Assembly: GCF_050436995.1 (NCBI RefSeq)
Contig: NC_134754.1
Coordinates: forward strand, 2,411,001 to 2,475,000
Length of the DNA stretch: 64,000 nucleotides
From: Anticarsia gemmatalis
Lineage: Eukaryota > Arthropoda > Insecta > Lepidoptera > Erebidae
Direction: 5' to 3'
Shown: piece after piece, positions 1 through 11,552 of the stretch
Numbering within the stretch: position 1 is the stretch's first letter
Layout of the letters: each line of letters starts with the position of its first letter
Translations under genes and position numbers: made by a program
The notes under the pieces: generated by a model
Databases searched by the model: none
Seen by the model: only the letters and a program-made list of their open reading frames with translations
Told to the model about the DNA's origin: nothing

Positions 1-461
1 GGCATGGTCTGCCGTTGTGAGAATATGTCATTAGTGTTCACCTCCTCCTCGCTGCTCTGACCAATAGATAGATCTGATTCTTGACTCTGATGCGCATTCT
101 TATGGTCTAGTAACTTCTCAATTTCCATATTTTCCTCTGTAATTGCTTCTTGCGTGAGGAATGGTTTGAAGGGCTCATCGGGTGCCTTCTCCTTTTTGAT
201 TGTGTACATGTGGAACTTAACGGCCTGGATGGCCGCGTCAGGGTTCTCATTTTGCTCGGCGGGCGTGATTTGCGTATTCAACAATCTCAACCAGGAGTTA
301 GGCAATCCCTCCAACATACCCGTCTCAGAGTTCTTGCTAACATGTATATGTTGTTGTACATTTGTTGGCATACCAATGTCAGTAGCACGCTCTTCCCTTT
401 CCCTATGTTGCTTTTTGGAGAAGAGTTTCCCAAACACACCACGGCCCGACCGCCCACTCAT
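1..461 (-). CDS. Pak3: p21-activated kinase (Pak3-like), N-terminal exon, partial
   Basis: Reading the minus strand from ATG at 461 gives 153 codons open to the window edge, so the exon and the C-terminal kinase domain continue to the left. An in-frame TAA (473-471) sits four codons before the ATG, which fixes the start. The protein begins MSGRSGRGVFGKLFSKKQ. At residues ~30-90 it has a CRIB/p21-binding domain: GMPTNVQQHIHVSKNSETG, then LEGLPNSWLRLL, then TPAEQNENPDAAIQAVKFH. This is the pattern by which PAK kinases bind GTP-loaded Rac/Cdc42 and autoinhibit the kinase (family knowledge). A basic linker (IKKEKAPDEPFKPFLTQ) and an acidic Ser/Glu-rich stretch follow. HVSKN in place of the HVGFD of group I PAKs points to the insect Pak3 branch (inference). 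A GAG|GTGAAC near the left end could be a splice donor, but the frame stays open. PAK family call is firm, Pak3 assignment less so. Confidence 0.75.
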   Translation of the reverse strand, partial: MSGRSGRGVFGKLFSKKQHREREERATDIGMPTNVQQHIHVSKNSETGMLEGLPNSWLRLLNTQITPAEQNENPDAAIQAVKFHMYTIKKEKAPDEPFKPFLTQEAITEENMEIEKLLDHKNAHQSQESDLSIGQSSEEEVNTNDIFSQRQTM

Positions 462-2037
462 TTTGCTTGATTATTGTCTGTCTAATAACAACTAGCCCAT
501 ATCACTGTCACGCACATAAAACACAAACCTACATTGCTCGTAAGACACTTATTAGCAAAGGCGGAATAAAGTTTTGTTAAGATAGGAGTGGCTTTACACG
601 GACGGATCGTACCATAGGACGGCAGCCACTTTATCATCTGTCAAATGTGACAAAAGATCGCAAAGAAAAATGGAGAGAAAATATCATGTGTTCAGTTCCA
701 CGCAAGTTTATAACCTTAAATGTTATATTTAGTCGTATTCTAAACTAAGCCCCATTAATCTAAAACAATTTTTTGATTTTTGCCCATTGTTTTGTTTTCA
801 AGAAGTACGTATATTCAATTGTTTTATTCTGAATTACAAAGAAAATCGTATTTGTTGTCCTGGGACTGCGTGTAAAGAAACGTTATGATCGCACATTTTT
901 ACATTGGCAGGCTTGGAGTATCGTCGGGTCGTTGCTGATAAATAGGAATTCAGATGATTCATTGTCCATCCGTGAATACTAAAATTGAATCTTTAACACC
1001 ATTTGAATAAATTGATAACGTCGATTGATATTGTTTATCAATCAATCCAATAAGGATGATAAAAGTTTAAGCCAATTGGACGGGGTGTACTTATTACAGA
1101 AACAAATAAAATAAATCACGTTATTTAAACTAGAAGTTATACCTACGTAGATACAGTGCAACATAAAATTATATTTTACCTGTAAGTTGATACTTATTTT
1201 GCACACTAGGCGTTAAGTAACCGTTAAATATACTGTTGACAATATCTATAAAATTAATAGGTAACAAATAGATAACTCTGGTAACGCAGTTAGAACCCGG
1301 ACTCGAACCAAGGACCACAAGCTCAAGCGCCCAAATCATTTATAGTGATAATAAATAACTTTTATCTCAGAGATGTTCCTACATTACATATTAAAAAAAA
1401 ATATATATTTACGTACGTCTATGAAACTAGGCACCTACTATAATTGTTTCTTGTTTGTACTACATATTAGACCAAACAGATAATATCGGCTGAGTTTTGT
1501 GTTGTAGATACGGTCACTAAAATCCTTAATCGCCTTCTAGCTTACAGGTTAATAGCTTCTGGAACATTTGCCGAAGTTGATTTGCAGCTTCACTGGCTTC
1601 AAGCTGGCTCTTCATTACAAACGAGTGTTATTATTTAACCAAGTGACCCTAATACTCCTATGAAAAAAGGCTCGTATAATAATAGTTAAGCGTTTCATCG
1701 TATCACAACAAAAAAGTTTAAGTGGATAAAGTCTATAAACAGGATTATAGTTAGGTAATTAATAGAAACTTGTTATTAAAATGTCGTAAATGCTTTCGTT
1801 CGATATTATGCCCGTTATATAGGCCTGTTTTTATTCTACGTGACTGTAGTGAGAGTGTAGGTAGAAATCAGTAGACATTTATTAAGAAGGATTTATGTAC
1901 CTACCTACATAAATCTATCTTAATCTATCTATCAGAATAGAGTTATATTATTGCCGTCTCTTCTGCATGATTGAGGGTGAACCATTGTAATTTTTTACTG
2001 ATTAATATTTTTTTGATACAAAAAGTTTAGTTAAGTT
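462..2037. other. Upstream flank of Pak3, no coding exon seen
   Basis: This stretch should hold the 5'UTR and promoter of the minus-strand Pak3 exon. A possible 3' splice site for a 5'UTR exon (minus-strand ttttatgtgcgtgacag) lies near 502. Apart from a decayed SINE at about 1220-1345, it is AT-rich unique-looking sequence and no further gene was seen. Confidence 0.4.
1220..1345 (-). repeat. Decayed tRNA-derived SINE fragment
   Basis: On the minus strand a Pol III B-box (GGTTCGAGTCC) lies at about 1305-1320 inside a tRNA-like T-arm. About 60 bp further on comes GTCAACAGTAT. The same B-box to GTCAACAGTAT arrangement is present in the copy at 15.9 kb, so both probably belong to one family. The A-box half is not recognisable and no complete tRNA cloverleaf can be drawn, so this is not called as a tRNA gene. 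Confidence 0.4.
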
Positions 2038-2558
2038 AGGGTGCGTCCACATCTGGCGAATGTGCCGCGAATGTGCAGCTCGCGAGCCGTTTGCGAGCTG
2101 CGCGCGTACAATTTTGTTCGAGCGCCGCTCCTGCGCCGCCCGCGCGCAGTTCACGCGCAACCTAAGCGCCGTACGCGATCAGCGCGCGGGCGGCGCGCTA
2201 GCGGCTCGCGTCTTCCTTCCACCCGCGTCTCAATCCCCGCACCCCTAACTTACCCGCCAACGCCGTTGTCTCTTTTTTTTCCTTTTTATCAGTAATATAA
2301 TAGCTAATGATGCAGCAATTATATTAAAAGCACTAGTGTCGTCCGACATCTTCGAAAGTACTGAGCCAGTAAATGGAACTGTAAGCGCGAGGATTGAGTA
2401 CGCGCAGATCGCGCGCCGCGCGCACGCCTTTATACGAGCCTTGTATGAGTTGCGCTAAAGAGGCGCACCAAACTATTGCCGTGACTGCACGCGCGCAGCT
2501 CGCAAACGGCTTGCGAGCTGCACATTCGCGGCACGTTCGCCAGATGTGGACGCACCCT
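2038..2558. mobile_element. CpG-rich MITE with ~68-bp terminal inverted repeats
   Basis: The left end (from 2038, AGGGTGCGTCCACATCTGGC) and the right end (to 2558) are inverted copies over about 68 bp, with two mismatches. Each arm itself contains a small palindrome (CAGCTCGC...GCGAGCTG). A further perfect 15-bp inverted pair lies at 2133-2147 and 2182-2196. The interior is strongly CpG-rich against a background of roughly two-thirds A+T. The flanks TTA (left) and TCA (right) would fit a PIF/Harbinger-type 3-bp target duplication with one change, and the termini resemble that superfamily (inference). No transposase is encoded; the reading frames inside are by-products of the low stop density in GC-rich sequence. 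Confidence 0.85.
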
Positions 2559-3710
2559 CAGACCTCATGTAGTAACAACACAGGGCATGGCTCTAAATGT
2601 AGAGCACCAACCTTTTTTGAAATGATGGATTGAATAAACCACATCATAACATATAATCCTTCGTTGGTCGCAAAGGATACCGCATGATTTAAAGTCATCC
2701 TTTAACTGTCCTTTATATCATTTTAAGTGTTCTTAACAATTGGCGCTAAATTGCATGAGTGAATCTGAGCAAAAGACGCATCTGGAGGGTCAATGGCCAA
2801 TGATAAGTTCAATTTAGCTCGAGTTAACAACTAGCTGTAAACAGCTTAAATTCCACTAACTGGTATTGAGCTAAGCGCAATATTTTATGCGCAATAAACT
2901 TGAGAGCGGATCTTTCTATTTGTATCGCTGTTTCCGAGTGTTCCGACCTTCCTTCATGAGAAACGTGGTCTATGAATAGGGCTGACTTTCTGTATCTGTA
3001 CTAAACTATAGTTCTATTCCATAACCACGCGGGTAATGATATAAAGATCTATTTAAATAAGTACTTATGTTTTTCTTCACACTTATAAAATGAGCAAAAG
3101 CGGATTCTGTTTTGGATATGAATATTGCCCACGTTTAATAGTAATTCTTCAATTATGAAATTTCCAGTCAATTTGTAACTGGTTTGCTACGATAAACTTA
3201 GTTACTTACTGAATTTCTGTAATACTTTTTTCTACAGATTGCCAGGCCAATGCCATAGGAGACCATATGCTCGTACATTAAAATGTAATTATGGTAGTAT
3301 GACGTAGAAGACGTAATGGTGATGTATTTATATATATGTAACAGGGATAAAAGGGCGTTTATTGTTTTGTAATAATAGTACTATCATTGAAATGTGTTAC
3401 TAATATTATGTGCATTTTAGTTTGTTATATTTCCTGTTTGTCTGATCAAAAAAAAACTAGCTGATAGTCAAATGTTGAGATTAACGAAATAATAGTAATG
3501 TTCTATATGAAGCAGTGGAAGTATACTAATTGATAGCTGAAATAGATTGGCTAAAACTTTTCACATTGCCGAGAGATGGCGGTCTATGAAGGTATACATA
3601 CATGCCACATGTAGAGTTTGGTATAGTCGTTTTAACCATTAGAACTAAACCAGGAATGGTGGTACATAGTATTAGTATTTTTATATAGTTGTGAATTTGT
3701 AAAATGTATA

Positions 3711-3785
3711 GTTGTGAATGAAGCAAAATAAGGAATAGGGATCGTAGCAAGTAGGTCTTTAGTCGCTACCTCGCTACCTACCTTT
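3711..3785 (+). repeat. Dispersed repeat family R, decayed copy
   Basis: The order of blocks (tgaataaagca..., tagggatcgta, caagtgg, tctctgcctacc) matches the better copy at 21.6 kb and the reverse copy at 27.4 kb. I recognise the consensus as a repeat common in moth genomes but cannot assign it to a superfamily. Confidence 0.45.
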
Positions 3786-6700
3786 ATTGAAAAAATGCGT
3801 AATTTGATGTTGGTGCCTGGTGGTGGTTGGTGGTGAAGTCTTTCGGTCATATTTATTTTCTAAAGCAGAGTAAAAATGCATTTATATGCAGTTGCTACGC
3901 AAATAAGCTAGTTGTTTATAAATATATGCGTAATTGCACCTGTAAGCCTTGCTTATCAAACCGATATCTGTTTAATATCACCTAGCCGTCGATCCCGAGT
4001 TAATTGCTTTGTACGAGCTTTTACGGAAGTAATCTTTGATTGCCCGTTAAAAGGCTTTAATGCTATCATCTTAACGTCTATTTTACAACATTTCAAAGTC
4101 GATTGGAAATTGGTTGTAATCCTTCAGTGTTTGTTTTTAATTTTTGAAAGAGTCGGCCGAATTGGGCCTGGTTGTCGATAGTCGATATCAAATTTCAATT
4201 GACTTTGAATTAAATAGGTAAAATATATCGGTATATATTTTTATCGACACTTGACCTGACAGCTACCTGACAATTTCTTAGTTATTAAATACGGGACGGG
4301 ATACACGGTACAAGAAGAAAACTCATTAATTACTACGCACTTCTAGGCCCATCAGTCCACAATTCAAAGTACTTAGTTCAAATCAGTCCAATCAATTTCA
4401 CTAAAAATAGTTTCTAAGTCTTTATTCCTAACAGTGCAGTACTTTAAACAGGCCAAGTAATTGGCGATAAGTCATTCTAAATAAAGGCTCGCAACTCATG
4501 ACTTTATGAGCGTACTAGACTTTACGTTAGCCTTAATATTGTGTTAAAACAACTAACAAATAATAACGTCGTAATCTCATTTCGAGTACTAAGGGATTTA
4601 AAGTAACCCAACACTTGCGTGCAAGAGAATATTGTTCGTACAAAGGACGCTACCACACGTTTCATTATAATGTAACAGATATTAAGTGTATCGTGTAACT
4701 GATATACACGTAATTGTGATTAATAAACACTGTCATTGGCTGTAACCGTGTTACTTTGATGCAGATACTCACTATTATGTATGTGGTTGTAGGTACTTTA
4801 CTAGACTGCGTTTTCATTCACAGAAAATCTATTGTAGAGTCCGTTTGGTACAAGGCATCTGGCTAATTTTTATATTATCATTAACAGCTTTTCTCTATTC
4901 ATTGTAGAGCATACATTTCTTCCTATTTATGTCAATCATTGCAATTTAGACAAGCACTCTTTATTCTTAGGAGTTACGGGAACGTTTAAAACAACCCATT
5001 TCCACTACTATGCCTGATTTCGAAAAGTTTTGACGGAGTAATGTTGTTATACGTCTCGACTGATTGGCTTTTTGATGAGATGCATTAGTATAGCAGCACA
5101 GCATGGTTAAAACTAGCTACCGTATGTGTATCTAAATGATTTGTATAAAAAAATTAACAACACCGTCTGGTGGTCAATGAATGCGAATGATTTCTCGACA
5201 TCATCTCTTGGTCAGAGACTCTCAGAGACTGTTCATAAGACTTTCTATCGATCATGTTTATCGATGGAAAGTCGAACATCACTATTTCCAAACTTACACA
5301 ATTTGTGTACATCTGCGTAGTAAAGTCAAAGCTTCAGTGAACAGAGACGGTATAGTAAACAATTCTTTCTGAAGCTGACTCTGTGTTATTTTTAGGTCAA
5401 TAGCTTTTGAATTCGCTCATCGCTAGTTGTACTGATGAAAATGTATAGCGCTATGCGTGAACGCGCCAAGAATACACGCACGCTCGAAGCACAAATATTA
5501 GTTTTTTTTTGTGTGATATCGGACCATACAGTCTAAACATATTTGAGGTGTATATTTTGTTTGAAATGTAAGAATTTAGGATGTATGCAATGAGCTCAAT
5601 TTCATTCAAACAAGTACCGTTATTTTCTAATTTAATATGTTTGTTTTGTTGTAATGTTTTAATTGAAATAGCAATATGAAGTGCAACGGTAAAATTGCCG
5701 GTTGGGAAGTCTAGCGTTTAAATTTGGTCATATTATATTCAAATGGCCAGACTATTTGAATAATTGCAAGCATCATGGCTTATAACGAGAATACTTATGA
5801 TAAAATATGTAAGTTGGACTGTAATTTCGTTAAATATCGCATAAATAAGGATAACACACTTTGTACTGTGACTATTGGACTAAACTCTACGTAGAGTCCG
5901 TAATTTTGAAATACGTCACCAAAACTGGATACTTATAGCCTAAATATTTATGTTTTTGCTTCTCCAGAAAAGTACATAATATGACTAATAGGAAAAAATG
6001 TTAATAATACTTTCTAATTAATAAATCCATATGATTGATGTGATATTTTTGTAAATATCGCGGTTTATCCGCACTCGTGCATTATTAAGAGCATCGCCAT
6101 CTTTTTATAATCTGACATATTAGATAATAATGTGAGAGTTTTATCATTATTGTCGTGACGAGTTATCTAGATCTTAGGTACACACAATATCCTGTCTGGA
6201 AAAAAATGTGCATATAACATTAATCTACATATTTGAACAAACTATCAAAGTTCTTTTTGTAAAGTAATTGTGTTTATTAATAAACTGATGATTGTTTTAT
6301 TAGCGGAAGGAAATGACGATGAAGTTTTTTTGTGTGAATTCGAAAACTCAATTATTATTTTCAAAAATAATTATTTTATAAAACTGATATTTTAGTAAAA
6401 TCAGAGCGCATAGTATACCCATAAACACATAGGTGCAGATCAACACGGCTGACTTACAGCTGCAATATAAGAAATCTAGACCTTTTTATCACTCTTCCTG
6501 CTTAACCAACACAATGTCTTCTCAGCCATAAACAGATAAAGTTATAATATACCAGTCTTACGCATTACAAACATAAAATATACAACATAAGTACACAGTG
6601 TATGCTGGGAAGTGTTAAACCTCTACATAAAGTGGGAAAAAGTATGGGTTCACACATAATTGCGATTTCACACCTAGCCGGGCTGTGGTGGCCGGAATTC

Positions 6701-7316
6701 GCGTGACTCATTGATTAGATCGGCGGTTTTAGATGTTTAACTGTGTTTAATTGGCTGTTGTACGGATTCCTTATCTTCATAATAAAAGCATGGTCGAAAA
6801 GATTTGGTTACGAACACTGGATTGGACAGCATTTGTAAGGAATCCTAAGACGGATAACGACAAGTTTCTGTTTTTATTTTTACTTTTCGTTTACAAAGTC
6901 TTTTGCTACACATAATCATCTGCTAAATGTATGCTCCATTCTCCAAAATTTCATCTTGTTATCCAGATAGGTCCAGCACTAAATAAAAAGAAATTCCATT
7001 TGATGGATTACTGATTTTATTTAGAAAGAAGACCCTGTCAAATAGGTTCAATCTTCATCTCTTCAATTGAAAAGATTGTGGGCTGTTATCAGTCGGTGCG
7101 GCATGGAAACATCACAACAAACAAAATAAACACTTATCCTTCTCATTTCAAATGACGCATTTAAAGATAGACAGACACGTTCGCTTCTAAACTGAACAAA
7201 ACAATCGCCTGTAGCTCAGGGCGTTTTAATCGTAGTAATTTAGAAAGGTCATCACCTCAGGCGCATCTTTTTCAGTGCGTTTCCGAGAGTATTGTCAAAT
7301 TGTTTCACTATTGCAT

Positions 7317-7427
7317 GACGCGTGCGCCAGCGTCACAGCCGGCGGCTGGGCGGTCACCGCCCACTGAAACGCCAGTCTCGACGTCCACTCCGTGCGGTCC
7401 GCCTGTCGTTTCCCACCGCGACATACA
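7317..7427. promoter_or_regulatory. CpG-dense patch, possible promoter
   Basis: About 16 CpG dinucleotides fall within roughly 106 bp, in an otherwise AT-rich and CpG-poor region. A perfect 7-bp-armed palindrome (GGGCGGT C ACCGCCC) resembles two opposed GC-boxes. CAGT-type initiator cores occur on both strands. A GTATAT donor-like site lies downstream at about 7669. It could drive an upstream noncoding exon of the plus-strand gene at 22.4 kb, whose 5'UTR begins at a splice acceptor. That link is inference only. Confidence 0.3.
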
Positions 7428-9719
7428 AACCCCTATTTATAAATAAATATAACTATTATACACATGTAAACCAAATTTATATTAGCACGTGATACCAAAT
7501 CCGCGCCATTTTTGTTTTTTATTTTTTTATGATATTTCGAGCGGGAAACGACGAAACGCGATTCGATTCGTTGATTCGATGTTCCGAATTTAAATTGTGT
7601 TTTTGGACAAACGGGGTGAAAATGTTTATGGTGCATTTTTGAGGATATACCGTGGATTCTTTTGTAAAAGGTATATTTTTATTTTGGTTACTTAAGTCTA
7701 TTTATTTTTTGAGGATTTGGTCTATTGCCGGCAACAACGCTCAAACTTTTTCAGGAGTTTTGAAGTTTCTAAATAAAGTGTTATGACAATTCAATCAGAA
7801 CTTGTGATTGCGCAAGAACTTGAATTATTTTTTCTATTGATTTATTCGTGTAGTAATTATCAATAGGTAGCTACTACGAGTATTAGTGATGATTCTGTAA
7901 TAGTTAATTGAATTTTCATTAGATTCGAAGAACCAAGTACAGTGTACATGCACGTAGAGGCCGATCAATGTGCCACTGGGCAAAGACCTCATAATAAAGT
8001 CAATATGGTTAATGTTGAACATGGCTGGCCGGCTTTAAATTGATCAGATAGTCGAGTCGCTTGACTGGCAATATGATAAAATAAATAATCGGCTGTTATC
8101 TAGTTATTGGGAAACTGGAAGAGAGGGTTTCAGTTGAACTAAAACTATTCATTATATTGATGAAATTAATTTAGCTTAAAGGATTCAAGCGAAGTTTTAT
8201 AGAAAGTAGTCCTAACGGGCGATCGCGTGACTTGAAACCCTAGGGTAACGACCCCTCCCGAACATTTACTCATTTGGTCTCCTTGACGTTTGAAATATTT
8301 ACTTTCTCATAAAACTACGTTTTTATTAGTTTAGTTATTATTATAGGTAATCGATAGTCGGGGTATATTTTCTTTTAAAAAAGTAACAACACTGGTTAGA
8401 GCCCAACATAACTTTTTCAAAATTGGAACGGCTGTTCCTTTTTTGTTGTTGTTGCGTGTATTGTTTCGTCATTATTATGAAGAAAGGAGGAGTTAATGTT
8501 GTTCATAAAATGTAAAAAATCTAGTGCAATAATAAATCATGAAGTAGGTATGTTAGTTTTAAATAAAATTGAGTAAATACGAACTAATATTTTATAAAAT
8601 ACCGACAGCGTAATAAGATATTATCTGTCGTGCGTCGTGAAACCGCAATGTGACATCACGACAGAAAGACATTGACATGATTACATCTGTTGTGTTTTTC
8701 AATCTATTTCCGAACGCAGAAAAGAGTGCATCACTTTGTTTTCACTGAAATAAATATACTTAAGTATCATAAAAAGGAATGATGATTTATTTTTCTTAAA
8801 ATAAACACATTATTTCTGTGAATTATAGGAAGATCGTTAGTTGTACAACAATTTAAAATTTCATAATTTTAATTAACGGCAGTTATAATCGTTTGCTTTG
8901 GGCATGCTTAAACTAATAAAACAAAAATGCTTCTTGGATAATATACTTACTAATGGATAAATCATGAAATTAAATAATTTTTTGTTAGATGCTGGATCTT
9001 TAGAGTTAAAAAAATAATAAAAAAGAGTTAATTGATACAATAACTAAAAATAACAACATTTTCAAGTTGCAATTGCACACAATCGCATGATAACTTCATG
9101 TAGAGTTAACCGTGTGTTCTCACAACTTAGCTGTTTATAAATACTTTTTTGTCGATGTGTTAATGATTTATGCAGCCATGCAGCCATTAATCATATAATT
9201 CACTTCTCGTGCTAACCATAGCGTGATATTACGGCAATGTCAATAGTTTTTAACGTCTTTAACGCAGTATAGAGAATGCTCTACCGTTTAAAAGAATTGA
9301 GTTATTGTCACTATTGATGAGACAATTGATTGTATTTTAATGAGTTAGATATTTTTGTTATTTACTAAAATAAGTGTTATACTTTCTTGTAGTAGTATTT
9401 TAGATCATTTAGGTAACACATACTTATAGACCAATTAAAGCCGAGATTTTTAGTAACTTTACGCCTGTCTGTACTAGAATGCAAGGTAAAATAAGAGTGG
9501 GCTATTTTCATTGCGCACTTTAATTTTCCCGTAATATAGTAACGACAGCGGAATTTATTTCTGTATAAACTACCAGACTTTAGGTCGTCGCCGCGTCGCA
9601 AAAAAACCAAAAAGTCTGTGGAGTGTCGCGGCTAAAATCAATCATAAGCGGTATGATAAACTATCAAGTTATTTACAAGCATGCGGTAACAAACTCGCAT
9701 GTAATTTAAATAGCGACTG

Positions 9720-9800
9720 GTGATTGCGTCGGGGCTCCGGGCGCTGCCGGTCCGGTTGTTAAGGTGCGCCGCGCCGGTTCTGTTCCGTCCGGTCTTGAGC
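9720..9800. promoter_or_regulatory. CpG-dense patch, possible promoter
   Basis: Twelve CpG dinucleotides lie within about 78 bp, with several CCGGT repeats; a smaller CpG cluster lies just before it at about 9585-9635. There is no open frame with recognisable protein. Like the 7.3-kb patch, it may be the start of a noncoding exon for the plus-strand gene at 22.4 kb, but no strong splice donor was found. Confidence 0.3.
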
Positions 9801-10989
9801 TCATTAGTGTCTTACTCCGCTGTTTTTCCTCTAAGCAATAATGTTTTTATTGAAGAGGAAGTATTAGAAATTAATCACTATAACGGGTAATTGATAGAGG
9901 ATAGTATTTTGTACCTCCTTCAAGCTGTAATAAATAAAAATCGTCACTATTTCTTGTGTTTATTATATACAAATATGAAGTGTTATTCGTAAAAATATTA
10001 TAATCTTCTAACTTTTCACTGTGATGCAATTTATAATTATAAGACGTATTTATTGCATTGTGTATCTACACAAGATGACTGGAAATGAATTTTAGATAAC
10101 GTTAGTACACAAAAGTCTAACAAGTATCACAATGCAACACTCTATTACTACACGAAAACTCTGCTGAAATAGGACTGTAATAACGTCTTTTTCTATTTGT
10201 TGCTCTACCGTACCTTATTTCAGTCCACAATTCAGTCCATCACCTCCAAACCCAGATGAGATCAGATCGGACTATCCAAAGATTAGGAAAATAAAAATGT
10301 ATTTACCGTATTTCGTTCGGACTTATTCCTGAGTGCACTAATTCTACCTCTCTGTACTCTATCCTAATCATCTGCAATATTTCAAAACAGACCAATAAGG
10401 ATGATTACATAAGTATTCCTAGTATTTGAGAAGGTTGGCAAGATTTCATGTTAAGTTACTGTAACCTGTCTCGGCTATCTCCTCGAAGTTTCACATTCCT
10501 ACAAAGAAATAAAACACGTCCGTGAAACTAGAGTTAATCTTAGAATCATAAGTAAACAATGTTCAGTATTGTAGAATAGATGGCGACCTGCTTTTAATCT
10601 CGCGATTTATTGCCGACTAAGAATTATTCTTGTCGTGCAGTTAAATGTGCGTGAACGCTGGTTTTGCGTAAAAAGTTTGTATGTCAGAAAAAACACGCTA
10701 ACTTTTGTGATAACATAACTGTAAAAAGTAGTGATTTTTTCAAGATACCTCTGTACCACCTGTTTTATAAAAAAAGTACAAATTGAGTGAATTTAGTTCA
10801 GCATGTCTTTTTATAGCTAGCAAAAAATAGACTATTGAAAATAAATTAATTTGAACCCACTCAATACCGATAAAAACCATTCCCGGGTCTATGACTTAAC
10901 AAATTTGATGTACCTAGTTACGGCAAAATATTTTATTGGAAGATATTTTAGAAGATGACAAAATTGTCTCCACTATTTATATTTTAATC

Positions 10990-11048
10990 ATTACGACATT
11001 GGTCTCAGGCTTCCTCTATGGAAGCGTGATTTTATGTATGTATGTAGA
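10990..11048 (+). repeat. Dispersed repeat family R, 3' part
   Basis: The sequence around tggtctcaggcttcctctatgg and the end GCGTGATTTTATGTATGTATGT match the tail of the copy at 21.6 kb. Only the last ~60 bp of the family is present. Confidence 0.5.
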
Positions 11049-11268
11049 GATGATTATAACTCGTACAACCGGTAATATTTGGACTATGTTAAACAAATAG
11101 TAGAGCACTCCAGGTGTATGTGAAGTGCAGTGTAAAGTGACATTAGCAGCAAGGCCACTGAGGTTGTTAGCTACGAGTGTATATATGTACAAACGTGTTT
11201 GGGAACAGTGTGGGCCACGCTTAGGATGATGTTACATTGACATCTTTAGATATACATCTATCAGCTCA

Positions 11269-11552
11269 TCTATACTAATATTATAAAGCTGTAGAGTTTG
11301 TTTGTTTGTTTGGACGCGCTAATCTCGGGAACTACTGGTCCGATTTGAAAAATTATTTCTGTGTTAGGTAGCCAATGGGCTGATGACATATAGCCTATAG
11401 CCTTCCTCGATAAATGTATCGAGGAAGGCTATAGGCTATATGTCATCACGCTACAACCAATAGGAGCAGAGTACCAGTGAAAAATGTTACAAAAACGGGG
11501 AAAATTATGATTCTCTTATGTGACGCAAGCGAAGTTGCGCGAGTCAGCTAGT
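11269..11552 (+). mobile_element. Non-autonomous Helitron
   Basis: The element has the diagnostic Helitron structure: 5' end TC (TCTATACTAATATTATAAAG), 3' end CTAGT, and a short hairpin just before the 3' end (CGCAA-GCGAAG-TTGCG). It lies between A (11268) and T (11553), the classic Helitron target, with no target duplication. The sequence matches an abundant lepidopteran Helitron family (GTTTGTTTGTTTGGACGCGCTAATC, CTGGTCCGATTTGAAAAAT blocks). At 284 bp it carries no Rep/helicase and is mobilised in trans if at all. It is unusual in holding a perfect 31-bp inverted repeat (11382-11412 and 11417-11447). Confidence 0.9.

Larger units (their letters stand above)
2559..11268. other. Gene-free stretch with two CpG patches and repeat fragments
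   Basis: No coding exon could be supported on either strand; the open frames are short and lack recognisable domains. The stretch holds repeat fragments at about 3.7 and 11.0 kb and CpG-dense patches at about 7.3 and 9.7 kb, entered separately. The rest is AT-rich, unique-looking sequence. Confidence 0.5.

Noticed and set aside
150..495. Two ~110-codon plus-strand frames
   Set aside because: They are shadows of the Pak3 exon, which on the minus strand has a clear CRIB domain.
2041..2633. Three plus-strand frames of 62-84 codons
   Set aside because: They lie in the GC-rich MITE, where stop codons are rare; the sequence is explained by inverted repeats.
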